Origin: Shewanella sp. SNU WT4
Lineage (GTDB): Bacteria > Pseudomonadota > Gammaproteobacteria > Enterobacterales > Shewanellaceae
Assembly: GCF_006494715.1 (NCBI RefSeq)
Contig: NZ_CP041151.1
Location: 558,001-622,000, forward strand
Length of the DNA stretch: 64,000 nt
Direction of reading: 5' to 3'
The notes under the pieces: model-generated
Database searches by the model: none
The model's input: only the letters and a program-made list of their open reading frames with translations
What the model was told of the DNA's origin: nothing
Program-made: the position numbers and the translations under genes
Shown here: positions 46,726 through 56,378 of the stretch, one piece after another
Position numbering within the stretch: position 1 is the first letter of the stretch
How the letters are laid out: every line of letters begins with the position of its first letter

Positions 46726-48444
46726 CTAATGGCATTGACTGAGTTTGATGTATTGATTGATGGCGGCAATTTGATTGCTGGCTTGCTCTGGCGACACCAT
46801 CACTTCAATCACAGAGGCGCCTTGATGATTAAAGGCATTCTCTATGGCTTGCTGATATTGCGCTTGATTAGTTACTTGGCTGTAAGGTAAGGAGAACATT
46901 TCACTGACGCCCGCAAAGGTTAAGCCATGGCTTAAACGATAATATTGGCTGCGCAGCGCTTCACTCGGAACTGGCAACAGATTAAAAATATTGCCGCCGT
47001 CATTGTTTAAAATCACCAGCACCATAGGGGTATCAATTGATTTAGCCAAAGCAAAGGAGTTGAGATCATGCAGTTGCGATAAATCACCTATCAATAAGCC
47101 GGTAACGCCCGCGCAGCCCTTAGCTATGCCGCAAGCGGTTGCGAGTAAGCCATCTATGCCTGAGGCGCCGCGATTGGTGTAAACGTTTAACTCAGGGTTT
47201 GTTGGCCGCGCATACATATCAAATAAGCGCACCGGTAGGCTGTTACCAATAAACAGTTGCTTAAGGCGTGTATCGGCACTGAATTCTCGCACGACTTGCA
47301 CCTCACCAAATTCACCTTCATCAATATGCTCAGCAAAGCCAAACTCGAGCGTAGTTTGGATGGTATACAAATCATTAGCCCAATGAGCCTGCGCCGATTG
47401 CGGCCAAGCTAACTGGCACAAGCTAGTAAGCGAGCAGTGAAATAGCTGCTTAGGCTTGTGGCTCGGGTCGAGACGCTCTTGCTGCGGTAGCACTTGCCAA
47501 TAGGCGTGCCATGGCTGCTGCGCTAAGTATTGAATCAAACGTTTTGATAGTAAGCGCCCGCCAAATACCAGTACATGCTCAGCTTGGGCAAGCAGCGCTA
47601 TGGCTTGCGGTTGCTGCAAGAGGGAATCTATATGGTAAAGGCTAGTATCGTCTTGGCGCAGCTGACTTTGCGCGTCCACGACTAACGGCCAACCAATATT
47701 CTTAGCTAATTGCAGCAATTGCTTAGGGTCTTGCTCTGGGGCTAGGGTACCTGCGACTATCACGCCTTTGGCATGACTAAAATTCTCAATTTGCTGCGGC
47801 GTAGGCAGCGCATTGGCTTGCCATGTTTGATGGCTGCAATAAGTCTGCTGCGACTGCCTCCAGTGGCTAACCGGCGCGAGATAATCACTGACAACGTCAG
47901 TATTGAGCGCACTTGGGTACAAGGGCTCGCGGTACATGCAGTTGATATGTAATGGGGCGTGCAAATTACTCACGGCTTCATCAAGCTGGGTCAGCAGCGC
48001 TTGCGGCGCAATATGCCAGTCTGGCGTCGGCAAGCTAATCATTCTGGCGTAGTTAGCAAAAATACCAGCTTGCACTATGGCTTGATTAGCGCCGCAGTCT
48101 AATAACTCTGGCGGCCTGTCACCAGATAAAACAATTAACGGCACCTTAGTCAGCCAAGCTTCCACAATCGCAGGATAAAGATTGGCTACCGCGGTACCTG
48201 AGGTGGTAATAATAGCGACTGGCGCTTGGCTTGCTTTGGCTAGCCCTAGGGCGAGAAAGCCCAAACCGCGTTCATCAAAATGCAAATGCTGGCTAAGTTT
48301 ATCCTGATTGGCAGCGGCTAAGGTTAGCGGCGTTGAGCGCGAACCCGGTGCCATACACACATGCTTGACTCCCAGTCTTGCCAGCTCATCGAGAATCATA
48401 GAACCCCATAACAAGTTGAGTTCGGCCGTGTGTTGAATTTGCAT
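46726..48444 (-). CDS. menD: SEPHCHC synthase MenD
   Basis: A 572-residue thiamine-diphosphate enzyme that makes SEPHCHC from isochorismate and 2-oxoglutarate, the first committed step of menaquinone synthesis. The N-terminal [15 protein letters not shown] and [16 protein letters not shown], the [16 protein letters not shown] and the late ThDP-binding [12 protein letters not shown]...[10 protein letters not shown] are characteristic. It heads menD-menH-menC-menE. No menF (isochorismate synthase) is next to it here. Confidence 0.95.
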   Translation of the reverse strand: MQIQHTAELNLLWGSMILDELARLGVKHVCMAPGSRSTPLTLAAANQDKLSQHLHFDERGLGFLALGLAKASQAPVAIITTSGTAVANLYPAIVEAWLTKVPLIVLSGDRPPELLDCGANQAIVQAGIFANYARMISLPTPDWHIAPQALLTQLDEAVSNLHAPLHINCMYREPLYPSALNTDVVSDYLAPVSHWRQSQQTYCSHQTWQANALPTPQQIENFSHAKGVIVAGTLAPEQDPKQLLQLAKNIGWPLVVDAQSQLRQDDTSLYHIDSLLQQPQAIALLAQAEHVLVFGGRLLSKRLIQYLAQQPWHAYWQVLPQQERLDPSHKPKQLFHCSLTSLCQLAWPQSAQAHWANDLYTIQTTLEFGFAEHIDEGEFGEVQVVREFSADTRLKQLFIGNSLPVRLFDMYARPTNPELNVYTNRGASGIDGLLATACGIAKGCAGVTGLLIGDLSQLHDLNSFALAKSIDTPMVLVILNNDGGNIFNLLPVPSEALRSQYYRLSHGLTFAGVSEMFSLPYSQVTNQAQYQQAIENAFNHQGASVIEVMVSPEQASNQIAAINQYIKLSQCH

Positions 48445-48521
48445 AGCGTGACAATCCTGAATCGCAAGAACAAAGGGACAATTATCTTAGACTTAGGCCA
48501 GATAATCAAAGGTCAGAGTGT

Positions 48522-48562
48522 AACCCGAAATAACCTAGCTCGCCTATGAGGCTGCTCGGGTT
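48522..48562 (-). other. Structured leader upstream of menD
   Basis: AACCCGA (48522-48528) and TCGGGTT (48556-48562) pair around an inner GCCT/AGGC stem (48542-48552). On the minus strand this would sit about 80-120 bases before the menD ATG. No known riboswitch was recognised. Confidence 0.35.
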
Positions 48563-48724
48563 TCAGCAAATGGTGGAATTTCAAACAAGGTTTTAAATGA
48601 TCCGGTTAATTTAGATATCTAAAATTATAAAAAGCTCAGCATTACCCCTAAAGTAATACACTTATCACAATGAATTTAAGTTTAACTACTTATAATTCAT
48701 GAAAAATCATCAGGAACCGACCGC

Positions 48725-49681
48725 ATGTTGAATCAAGAACTGAGGGCGTTATTCGTCTTTACCTCAATTTATGAAACCGGTAGCGCTAGGCTGGTGTCAG
48801 AAATGTACCAAATATCGCAATCTAAGGTGAGCCGCTACTTGGCTGTACTGCGCGATATTTATGCCGATACCTTATTCATTCGCAAGAAAACCGGCTTCTT
48901 GCCGACTGAGCGCGCGCATCAGTTGTATCCGCTGATTAAACAAATGACGCAACTGACGGATCAGTTAGTCGATTTGAACCGCCGCCAAGTGCAAGTTAAT
49001 GAATGTATTATTGCTGTGCCGGCGTTATTTTCAGTGGGCTTGCCTGAATATCTGCAGCGCACCTTGGGGCTGGCTTACCCTAATCTCAACATCACGCTTA
49101 AGCCTAGTCGGCGCGGGATTTGCGAAGAAGTGGTTAAAGGCACGGTATGCATAGCGATTACAAATCGCGAATGCACCCGTACCAGCGATTGTTCTAAGCA
49201 AGGCGTGAGCATGATCCAAGCCAATTATGTTGGCGAAAATAAAATATCTTTCTTAATCGCCCATACTGAGCACCCCATTTGGCAAAGCCAACTGACCTTG
49301 GAAGATATTGCCTGTCACCCTTATTTAGTGACTCAGACTCCAGGTTACAACGATGTCAGCGATCCGCTAGAAGCTTTTGCAAGTCAAATGCAGCTCAATT
49401 TGAAGGTGCATCAGCGCAGTTCGAGCTTAGCAACCTCTGCCGATTGTTTAATGGAAGGGGGGGCGCTGACCTTATTGGGCTCGCGCTGCGCCGCTGAGTT
49501 TTTGCAGAAATTTCCAGATCTTAAGATGATGGCGCTTGATGACAAGCAATTTTCAAGGCTGGCTCGCGCTATGGCGCCTGCCAAATACTCGTGTATTTGC
49601 CGTCAAGATCGCCAAGACAAAATACCGGCGTTATTGGTATCAGCCATTAAGGATTACATCACTAAGCAGATATCTGAATGA
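48725..49681 (+). CDS. LysR-family transcriptional regulator upstream of the dms cluster
   Basis: A 318-residue LTTR. The winged HTH is at about 5-65 (SARLVSEMYQISQSKVSRYLAVLRDIYADTLFIRK), unusual in having ISQSKVSRYLAVLRD where most LTTRs have xSQPAxSxxIxxLE. The sensor domain is Cys-rich (CIIAVP, CTRTSDCSKQG, CLMEGG, CAAEF, CICRQ), more than usual for the family. AGGA lies eight bases before the ATG. It runs in the same direction as dmsE 400 bases away, so a role in DMSO respiration is possible but unproved. Confidence 0.85.
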   Translation: MLNQELRALFVFTSIYETGSARLVSEMYQISQSKVSRYLAVLRDIYADTLFIRKKTGFLPTERAHQLYPLIKQMTQLTDQLVDLNRRQVQVNECIIAVPALFSVGLPEYLQRTLGLAYPNLNITLKPSRRGICEEVVKGTVCIAITNRECTRTSDCSKQGVSMIQANYVGENKISFLIAHTEHPIWQSQLTLEDIACHPYLVTQTPGYNDVSDPLEAFASQMQLNLKVHQRSSSLATSADCLMEGGALTLLGSRCAAEFLQKFPDLKMMALDDKQFSRLARAMAPAKYSCICRQDRQDKIPALLVSAIKDYITKQISE

Positions 49682-49715
49682 GAGTGATTATCGCTATCTT
49701 AGCTTGGCTTGATTG

Positions 49716-49747
49716 ATAAATGGTTAGCAAGCCTGCTAACCATTTAT
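49716..49747. repeat. 14-bp stem-loop after the LysR gene
   Basis: ATAAATGGTTAGCA (49716-49729) pairs perfectly with TGCTAACCATTTAT (49734-49747) around AGCC, 34 bases after the stop. There is no T run after it, so termination would be weak by the usual rule. Confidence 0.6.
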
Positions 49748-49794
49748 GAATATTGCTAAAACTTTGAACTAGCTATCATTTAGTGGTTGCTAAT

Positions 49795-49845
49795 GTTAAC
49801 AATGAATTTAACCTTGTTTTATGTGTGTTAACAAGATTTAACACA
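49795..49845. promoter_or_regulatory. Two phased GTTAA/TTAAC dyads before dmsE
   Basis: GTTAA-N8-TTAAC (49795-49812) and TGTGTTAA-N6-TTAACACA (49824-49845). Their centres are 31 bases apart, about three helical turns. This is the look of a paired operator; ArcA sites in Shewanella are also GTTA-rich. Regulator unknown. Confidence 0.45.
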
Positions 49846-50089
49846 TGAATCGCTGCAAAATACACTTACCCTTATTAATCATGAACTTATATAGTTTATT
49901 AATTATACTTAATCATAAGTGATAGTGTGATTTAGGCCAAGATGACTGAGTATTTGCTGAGCTTGTCGCAAATTTCTATGTGCGCAAAGTAACAACTCCG
50001 ATTCTGGCATTTTCATATCTTAAAATACTCACCAAGAGGTACTTGATGCCTCTACTCGCGAGTATATAAAAATATTGGAAGGCCAGAGA

Positions 50090-51052
50090 ATGATGCAGCG
50101 TATAAGCAAGGGCTTAACTTTAAGCCTTAACGCACTTCTTGCCATGGTAATGACCATGGCTTTTTGCGTTCAGGCAACCCCCTGGGATGATCTCAGTGGC
50201 GAACAACTGGAACAACAACTGACACAAAAATTTAGTGAGGGTAAATACTCACCTAAAGGCGCGGATTCTTGCCTTATGTGTCACAAGCGCAATGACAAGG
50301 TCATGGACATATTTAAGGGTGTGCATGGCGACATGACATCATCCAAATCACCTATGGCTGGATTGCAGTGCGAAGCTTGTCATGGCCCTATGGGTCAGCA
50401 TAATCGCGGTGGCAAAGAGCCGATGATCGCCTTTGGCGCAGACTCAAAACTGCCTGCTGCCAGTCAAAACAGCGTGTGTTTAGGTTGTCATAATGATCCT
50501 AAGCAGATGTCTTGGCATAACAGTACCCATAATCTTGAAGACATAGCCTGCGCTGATTGTCATCAAGTGCATGCGGCAAAAGATCCTGCCTTAGATCGCC
50601 TCAGCGTTAATGACACTTGTACTAGCTGTCATACCCAAGCTAAGGCCGATATGAATAAGCGCTCATCGCACCCGCTGAAATGGGATCAGATGACTTGTAC
50701 CGATTGTCATAACCCCCATGGTTCTATGACTGAAAGCGCCTTAGTTAAACCTAGCCTTAACGATACCTGTTATGAGTGTCACGCTGAAAAACGCGGCCCA
50801 TTTTTATGGGAACACGCGCCTGTGGTAGAAAACTGCGCAAATTGTCATAACGCTCACGGCAGCGTCAATCAAGCCTTGCTCAATAGCCGCGTCCCGCAGT
50901 TGTGTCAGCAATGTCATGCCGATGATGGCCACGCTTCTCGCGTAGTGCCGCAAGCGGGTATGGATGCCTTTGGTGGCGGTAAGAGTTGTTTAAATTGCCA
51001 CAATCAAGTCCACGGCTCTAATCATCCATCCGGCAGCTTACTGTCGCGCTAA
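50090..51052 (+). CDS. dmsE: Decaheme c-type cytochrome DmsE (MtrA family)
   Basis: A 320-residue periplasmic cytochrome with a signal peptide (about 1-29, ending VQA) and ten CxxCH heme sites: CLMCH, CEACH, CLGCH, CADCH, CTSCH, CTDCH, CYECH, CANCH, CQQCH and CLNCH. MtrA-family decahemes sit inside an outer-membrane barrel and carry electrons across the membrane. ATG 50090 or 50093 is the start, after a GGAAGG SD. It is followed by the barrel gene and DMSO reductase genes, so it is assigned as DmsE. Confidence 0.93.
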   Translation: MMQRISKGLTLSLNALLAMVMTMAFCVQATPWDDLSGEQLEQQLTQKFSEGKYSPKGADSCLMCHKRNDKVMDIFKGVHGDMTSSKSPMAGLQCEACHGPMGQHNRGGKEPMIAFGADSKLPAASQNSVCLGCHNDPKQMSWHNSTHNLEDIACADCHQVHAAKDPALDRLSVNDTCTSCHTQAKADMNKRSSHPLKWDQMTCTDCHNPHGSMTESALVKPSLNDTCYECHAEKRGPFLWEHAPVVENCANCHNAHGSVNQALLNSRVPQLCQQCHADDGHASRVVPQAGMDAFGGGKSCLNCHNQVHGSNHPSGSLLSR

Positions 51053-51067
51053 TCAGGAGTGTTTAGC

Positions 51068-53071
51068 ATGAGATTTTCATTAAATCTATTGACCTTAGCG
51101 CTGCTGACTGCCTGTGGCAGTAGTGTTGCTGCGGATTTTGGTGTGGCCAATGCCAATACCTCGCGGGTAAAAGACGGTGCTTATCAGTGTAAAAACTGTG
51201 TTGTGGCAAGCGGTGTTAATGGCGTGGTAACGGCCACTGCTGGCTATATCGACTCCAGCAATAAGCATGCGGGCAATGCCTTTGGCACAGATGATGATGG
51301 CGCCAATGCGAGCCTAAGTGGCGATGTGCGCTATCAAAATGGTGCTGGCTATCGCAGTCAAGTTCAAGCGCATCAATTAGGGCTAGATAATGGTTTTGCG
51401 ACCTTAAGCGCTGGGCGCTTAGGTCAATATCAGCTTGATATGGATTATCAAAGCATTACCACCTATCAAGCGGGCGCGGCGCAATCAAACTTATGGCATA
51501 ACGATGGCATGTTAGTGCCAAGCCCTTATGGCCGGGTATTTGATTTAGCCCTTGAGCGTCAGCGCGCAGGCATAGGGCTGGATTATGATTTTGGCGATAT
51601 CGCGGCGTTAGTCGATATCAGCACCTTTGTGCGCTACGACCGGGAAGAAAAGACTGGCACTAAGAGCGCCAGTTTATTGGCCCAGCGGCCAATGAATTTT
51701 GGTTTGCCTGTGGATGAGTCGACCGACAAATTAAGTGCCGGCGCTGTTATGTCTGGCGCTAATTGGCTCAGTGAACTTAGCTATCATGGCAGTCAATACA
51801 GCAACCATATCAATAACATTAGTCTGCCTTATGCCAGCGATGTTTATGCGGCGACGCCAGGTAATCAGGCGCATCAACTAGCGCTATCAGGCCAGTATCG
51901 CTTGGATACTAGCGTGGTTAATGGCCGCGTTGTGGCAGGACGCATGGTTCAAGATGACGCCTTAATCCAGATGAGTGGCAATCCGCTGCAAAACTGGGAC
52001 GGACAAGTGGATACCTTAGACGCCAAATTAGCCGCCACTTCTATGCTGACTAACCGCTGGCGGGTTGGTGGTAGCCTTGATTACAGCAAGCGCGATAACG
52101 ACTCCTCTGTGCATGAGTTTATGCAGCTTGATTACAATCCACTTAATGGCAGTTTCACTCAAAACGTGCCACTGGATATCGAGCGGCAAACCGTCAAGTT
52201 AAACACTAGCTATCGCATTGCCGCAGGCTATCGCTTGCAGGCAGGTTATGACTTTAAACAAGTTGAGCGCAGCTATGGTGAGCGCGAGCGCACGGAAGAT
52301 AACTCTCTGTGGGCCGAACTTGATATCCGCACGTTCGAGACTGTGCGCTTTGATATTAAAGGCAGCTATGGCAATCGCGGTGGCAGTCGTTATCAAGCCA
52401 ATGAGCTGACATCAAGTGAAGAGAGCAGCTTACTGCGCAAGTTTAATTTGGCCGACAGAGAGCGCACTGAAGTTGAAGTTGGCATGCAATACACGCCGCT
52501 CACTTGGCTGGTTCTAGATGTCACCACACGTTACGCCTTTGATGATTATTACCACACTGACCTAGGTCTTAATGAGTCGCGCGATTATGGCTATGACATC
52601 AACTTAAGCCTGCAACTGACTGAGCAGCTTAATGCCTATGGTTTTGCTGGGCAGCAGTGGATTGATTCTCAGCAAAGCGGCGATCAAAGCGCGCGCTGGC
52701 AGGCTGATATCAACGACAGCTTTATCAATCTTGGCGCCGGCGCATCTTATAGCGGTTTGCTCGATGACAAGTTGACCTTAGGGCTAGATTACCTATTTGC
52801 CAACTCTAACGGTGAAACCTTAGTGAACCAAGAGCAGGCAGGCGCTTACGGCGATTACTTCAGCTTTAACCACAGCCTTGAGCTGTATGGTCAATACGCC
52901 TTAAGCGACACCATGCAACTTAAGCTCGCGTATCAGTTTGAGCGCTATTTCGATACCGATGCTAGTCAAATGCAGCTCGACTCCCTCACAGGTATCACCA
53001 CTTTGGGCATGGTAGACAATAACTACAACGCCCATCAGCTGATGTTGTCCTTCAGCTACTTGCTGCCGTAA
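51068..53071 (+). CDS. dmsF: MtrB-family outer-membrane barrel DmsF
   Basis: A 667-residue outer-membrane beta-barrel with a signal peptide (about 1-22, ending VAA). Near the mature N terminus is a CKNC pair (CxxC), the marker of MtrB/PioB proteins. Most of the rest is a regular alternation of polar and aromatic strands and ends in a short aromatic strand (LSFSYLLP). It should sheath DmsE and place the DMSO reductase outside. ATG 51068 has AGGAG eight bases upstream. It is 15 bases after dmsE. Confidence 0.92.
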   Translation: MRFSLNLLTLALLTACGSSVAADFGVANANTSRVKDGAYQCKNCVVASGVNGVVTATAGYIDSSNKHAGNAFGTDDDGANASLSGDVRYQNGAGYRSQVQAHQLGLDNGFATLSAGRLGQYQLDMDYQSITTYQAGAAQSNLWHNDGMLVPSPYGRVFDLALERQRAGIGLDYDFGDIAALVDISTFVRYDREEKTGTKSASLLAQRPMNFGLPVDESTDKLSAGAVMSGANWLSELSYHGSQYSNHINNISLPYASDVYAATPGNQAHQLALSGQYRLDTSVVNGRVVAGRMVQDDALIQMSGNPLQNWDGQVDTLDAKLAATSMLTNRWRVGGSLDYSKRDNDSSVHEFMQLDYNPLNGSFTQNVPLDIERQTVKLNTSYRIAAGYRLQAGYDFKQVERSYGERERTEDNSLWAELDIRTFETVRFDIKGSYGNRGGSRYQANELTSSEESSLLRKFNLADRERTEVEVGMQYTPLTWLVLDVTTRYAFDDYYHTDLGLNESRDYGYDINLSLQLTEQLNAYGFAGQQWIDSQQSGDQSARWQADINDSFINLGAGASYSGLLDDKLTLGLDYLFANSNGETLVNQEQAGAYGDYFSFNHSLELYGQYALSDTMQLKLAYQFERYFDTDASQMQLDSLTGITTLGMVDNNYNAHQLMLSFSYLLP

Positions 53072-53098
53072 GCAGAATTATTCTTAGAGGAAAAAATA

Positions 53099-55615
53099 AT
53101 GGAACGCAGAAGTTTCTTAAAAATGAGCGCCGCCATGAGCTGCGCCGCGACAGTAACAGGTTGTAATTCAAGCTCGAAGGACGCGAATCTGGTACCGCCA
53201 CAGCCACCAGTCAGTGAAGAAGCCATTAACTGGTCATCTTGCTTAGTTAACTGTGGCTCTAACTGCCCAATTAAGGTCTTTAGCCGTGATGGCGTGATCA
53301 CTCGGGTTGAAACCGATCATGAAGTTGACGATGTCTACGGCCTGCATCAAGTGCGTGCCTGTGCCCGTGGCCGCTCTTTGCGCCAGCGCACCTATGCGCC
53401 AGATCGCCTAAAAACTCCTATGAAGCGAGTCGGTAAGCGCGGTGAAGGCAAATTTGTGCCTATTAGCTGGGATGAAGCGACCTCGATAGTGGCTGAAAAT
53501 CTGCAGCGGGTAATTAACCAATACGGTAACCAAGCCGTATTTCGCAGCTATGGTTCTGGCGCTTATTATGGTTTTGCCTCTAACGCTAACTTTAATCGCC
53601 TGTTTAACTTAGTCGGTGGCTGCCTCAATGCTTATGGTAACTATTCTTGGGCGCAGCAAATGGAAGCGGCTCAGCATACCTTTGGTACTGGCAGCACTAT
53701 GGGTTCATCAACATCGACCATAGCCGACAGTGATTTCTTCTTAGGCGTTGCTTATAACCCAAGTGAAATTCGCCAATCTGGTTCAGGCGAAGGCTATGAC
53801 TTCTTGCAAGCACTGCAAAAGAATAATGACCTTAAAGTGGTGATGATTGACCCGCGTTACACTGACTCCATGTTAGGCAAAGAGTCTATGTGGCTGCCAA
53901 TCCGCCCTGGTACTGACGCAGCGTTTGCCGAGGCTGTGGCTTATCAGATGATTAGCACTGACTGGGTAGCGAAAAACTCACTGGATTTTATCAATACGCA
54001 TGTAGTGGGTTATGACGCAGCTTCTATTGCAGTGCAACAGGCAAAGTTTGAAGCTAGCAATGATGCGACTAAGCAAGAATATGCCAAGATTATGGATAGC
54101 CAAGATAACTACCATGACTACATCTTAGGTCTGAATAAGTTTGCAGGGCCGGCGCGCACTCCTGAATGGGCTGAGAGCATTACTGGTATTTCAGCTGATA
54201 AAATCCGTGAAGTTGCGGATGATTTAATGGCTGCCAAAGCGCCTTACATAGTCATTGGCGCTGGCGTTAACCGTCAGGCGAACGGCGAGCAAAGCATGCG
54301 CGCCTTGTACATGTTATCAGTACTGACAGGTAAACTTGGTACTCGCGGCGCCTCTAACGGTGAGCTGCCTTATATGAGTGGCATGGGCCGCGCTGGTATT
54401 CCAACGGGTAGCAATCCAGTAGAAGAATCCATCTCTTTCTTCACTTGGTCAGAAGCCATAGTCAATGGTAAAGACTTTACCGCCCGCACTCATGGTCTGC
54501 GTGGTGTTAAAGGGCTAGATACTAAGCTTGGCACTAACATTCACTTTATCTTGTCAGCCTCAGACAGCTCACTGTTAAACCAGCACGCTGAAATCAACAA
54601 CACAGCGCAAATTCTGCGGGATGCCGAAGACTTATTTGTGGTGAGCTGTGATTGCTGGATGACCCCAGGCGCTAAATTTGCCGACATCATTTTGCCAGAT
54701 ACTAGCTGGTTAGAATCTAACGACTTAGTAGATAACTCCTATGCTGCTGGCGCGCTTGGTTATTTAACCGCTATGTCTGCTGCGGTTGAGCCTATGTGGG
54801 ATTGCAAGTCTATGCATGACGCCGCGGCTATGATTGCCGACAAGATGGGCGTGGGCCCGCAATTTACTGAAGGTAAAACTGAAGCGCAGTGGTTAGAAGA
54901 GCTGTATCAAAAGACGCGCGTAATGAGCCAAAACCAAGGGGTAGTGCCACCGTTCCCTGCCACCTACAAAGAAGCGCAGGCTCAAGGTTTATTCCGTAAA
55001 GACATGCAGTTAAACCATGTGGCCTTGGCCGATTTTGTCCATGAAGGTAAGGCGTTAAGCACGCCATCGGGCAAGATTGAAATCTACTCAGCTGAGCTTG
55101 CGTGGCGCGCAGCTAACTGGAACACCGAAGATAAGACCGGCGTTAAAGGCGACACCATCACAGCTATCCCTCAGTACACAGTAACTTGGGACGGTTATGA
55201 AGATGCTGAAACCTCAGTAGCTTATCCATTGCAGTTAGCTAGCTATCACACTAAAGGCCGCACCCATTCAAGCTATCACAACGTGCCTTGGCTGCGTGAA
55301 GCCGTAGAAGATGCGCTGTGGATCAATCAATTTGATGCCAATGCCTATGGCCTAAAATCTGGTGACAAGGTTGAAGTGTATAACGCGCGCGGCTCGATTG
55401 AAGTGCCGGTGAAAATCACCCCGCGGGTAGCACCTAATGTGGTGGCGCTCGGTCAAGGCGCTTGGTATTTAGCAGACGCGAAAGGCCGCGTTGGCGCCAG
55501 TGGCAAGGTGATAGATGTGGGCGGAGCGGTGAATTCTTTAACTCGCTATCAGCCAAGTCCTGTGGCCAAAGGTAATCCACAGCTCACCATTCGTGTACAG
55601 ATCAAGAAAGCTTAA
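53099..55615 (+). CDS. dmsA: DMSO reductase catalytic subunit DmsA (Tat lipoprotein)
   Basis: An 838-residue molybdopterin oxidoreductase that reduces dimethyl sulfoxide to dimethyl sulfide. The leader combines a twin-arginine motif (ERRSFLK) with a lipobox (VTGC, Cys22), so the protein should be exported folded and lipid-anchored. The N-terminal [4Fe-4S] site is CLVNCGSNC with RACARGRS; the likely molybdenum serine is in YGNYSWAQ. Near the end is the molybdopterin-binding GRTHSSYHN region. It is 27 bases after dmsF. Related DMSO/TMAO-type substrates cannot be excluded. Confidence 0.92.
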   Translation: MERRSFLKMSAAMSCAATVTGCNSSSKDANLVPPQPPVSEEAINWSSCLVNCGSNCPIKVFSRDGVITRVETDHEVDDVYGLHQVRACARGRSLRQRTYAPDRLKTPMKRVGKRGEGKFVPISWDEATSIVAENLQRVINQYGNQAVFRSYGSGAYYGFASNANFNRLFNLVGGCLNAYGNYSWAQQMEAAQHTFGTGSTMGSSTSTIADSDFFLGVAYNPSEIRQSGSGEGYDFLQALQKNNDLKVVMIDPRYTDSMLGKESMWLPIRPGTDAAFAEAVAYQMISTDWVAKNSLDFINTHVVGYDAASIAVQQAKFEASNDATKQEYAKIMDSQDNYHDYILGLNKFAGPARTPEWAESITGISADKIREVADDLMAAKAPYIVIGAGVNRQANGEQSMRALYMLSVLTGKLGTRGASNGELPYMSGMGRAGIPTGSNPVEESISFFTWSEAIVNGKDFTARTHGLRGVKGLDTKLGTNIHFILSASDSSLLNQHAEINNTAQILRDAEDLFVVSCDCWMTPGAKFADIILPDTSWLESNDLVDNSYAAGALGYLTAMSAAVEPMWDCKSMHDAAAMIADKMGVGPQFTEGKTEAQWLEELYQKTRVMSQNQGVVPPFPATYKEAQAQGLFRKDMQLNHVALADFVHEGKALSTPSGKIEIYSAELAWRAANWNTEDKTGVKGDTITAIPQYTVTWDGYEDAETSVAYPLQLASYHTKGRTHSSYHNVPWLREAVEDALWINQFDANAYGLKSGDKVEVYNARGSIEVPVKITPRVAPNVVALGQGAWYLADAKGRVGASGKVIDVGGAVNSLTRYQPSPVAKGNPQLTIRVQIKKA

Positions 55616-55629
55616 GGGAGCACTTGTAA

Positions 55630-56310
55630 ATGACTCAACCAACTCAATATGGTTTCTACGTTGATACCACCAAGTGCACCGGCTGTAAGGCTTGTCATGT
55701 GTCTTGTAAAGACCGTCAGGCCGATACTATTCGCGCAACCCATAACCCTATGAATGGCGGCGTGCCAAGCTTAGCGGGCGTAACTTGGCGCCGAGTGTAC
55801 GAATATGGCGGTGGGGAATGCAGCATGAATCCTGCCACTAAAGTGTTCGAGAACAATGTGTTTGCTTACTACATGTCCATAGGTTGCAACCACTGCTCTG
55901 AGCCTGTGTGCGTCAAAGCGTGCCCAACAGGCGCTATGCATAAGCGCCGTGAAGATGGTTTAGTGCATGTGGCGCAAGACTTGTGTATTGGCTGCGAAAG
56001 CTGCGCCCGCGCTTGCCCTTATGACGCGCCGCAGATTGACCGTGAGCGCAAAGTAATGACTAAGTGTGATGGTTGTTATGAGCGCTTAGCTGAAGGTAAA
56101 AAACCTACCTGTGTTGAGTCTTGCCCGCTGCGCGCGCTGGATTTTGATACCATGGAAAACCTAGAAGCTAAGTATGGCAAAGGCGATAGTCATATTGCGC
56201 CGCTGCCAAGCCCAGCGATTACGTCACCCAATCTTATCATCAAGGCTAATCGCCATGGCCAGCCTGCGGGCAGCAACATGGGTCGCATCTTGAACCTGAG
56301 TGAAGTGTAA
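55630..56310 (+). CDS. dmsB: DMSO reductase iron-sulfur subunit DmsB
   Basis: A 226-residue ferredoxin-like subunit with four [4Fe-4S] clusters: CTGCKACHVSCKD, CNHCSEPVCVKACP, CIGCESCARACP and CDGCYERLAEGKKPTCVESCP. It passes electrons to DmsA. No signal peptide is visible, as expected if it is exported together with DmsA. No membrane anchor gene (dmsC) follows, which fits an outer-membrane complex fed by DmsE rather than an inner membrane quinol site. Confidence 0.94.
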   Translation: MTQPTQYGFYVDTTKCTGCKACHVSCKDRQADTIRATHNPMNGGVPSLAGVTWRRVYEYGGGECSMNPATKVFENNVFAYYMSIGCNHCSEPVCVKACPTGAMHKRREDGLVHVAQDLCIGCESCARACPYDAPQIDRERKVMTKCDGCYERLAEGKKPTCVESCPLRALDFDTMENLEAKYGKGDSHIAPLPSPAITSPNLIIKANRHGQPAGSNMGRILNLSEV

Positions 56311-56332
56311 AATCACAGAGTTTAATATTGCT

Positions 56333-56363
56333 AAGACAAGCGCCTAAGGGCGCTTGTCTTTTT
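56333..56363 (+). terminator. Terminator or attenuator between dmsB and the chaperone gene
   Basis: A 12-bp stem, AAGACAAGCGCC/GGCGCTTGTCTT, TAAG loop and five T, 22 bases after the dmsB stop and only 15 bases before the chaperone ATG. Confidence 0.85.
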
Positions 56364-56378
56364 ATAAAAGAGACACTT

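Larger units (their letters stand above)
49682..50089. other. Intergenic region before dmsE
   Basis: About 408 bases with no gene. It contains a 14-bp hairpin (49716-49747), two GTTAA/TTAAC dyads (49795-49845) and a TACTCGCGAGTA palindrome (50053-50064). The dms promoter should lie in the right half. Confidence 0.55.

Noticed and set aside
49924..49940. CRP site before dmsE
   Set aside because: Only the left half TGTGA is present; the right half does not match TCACA.
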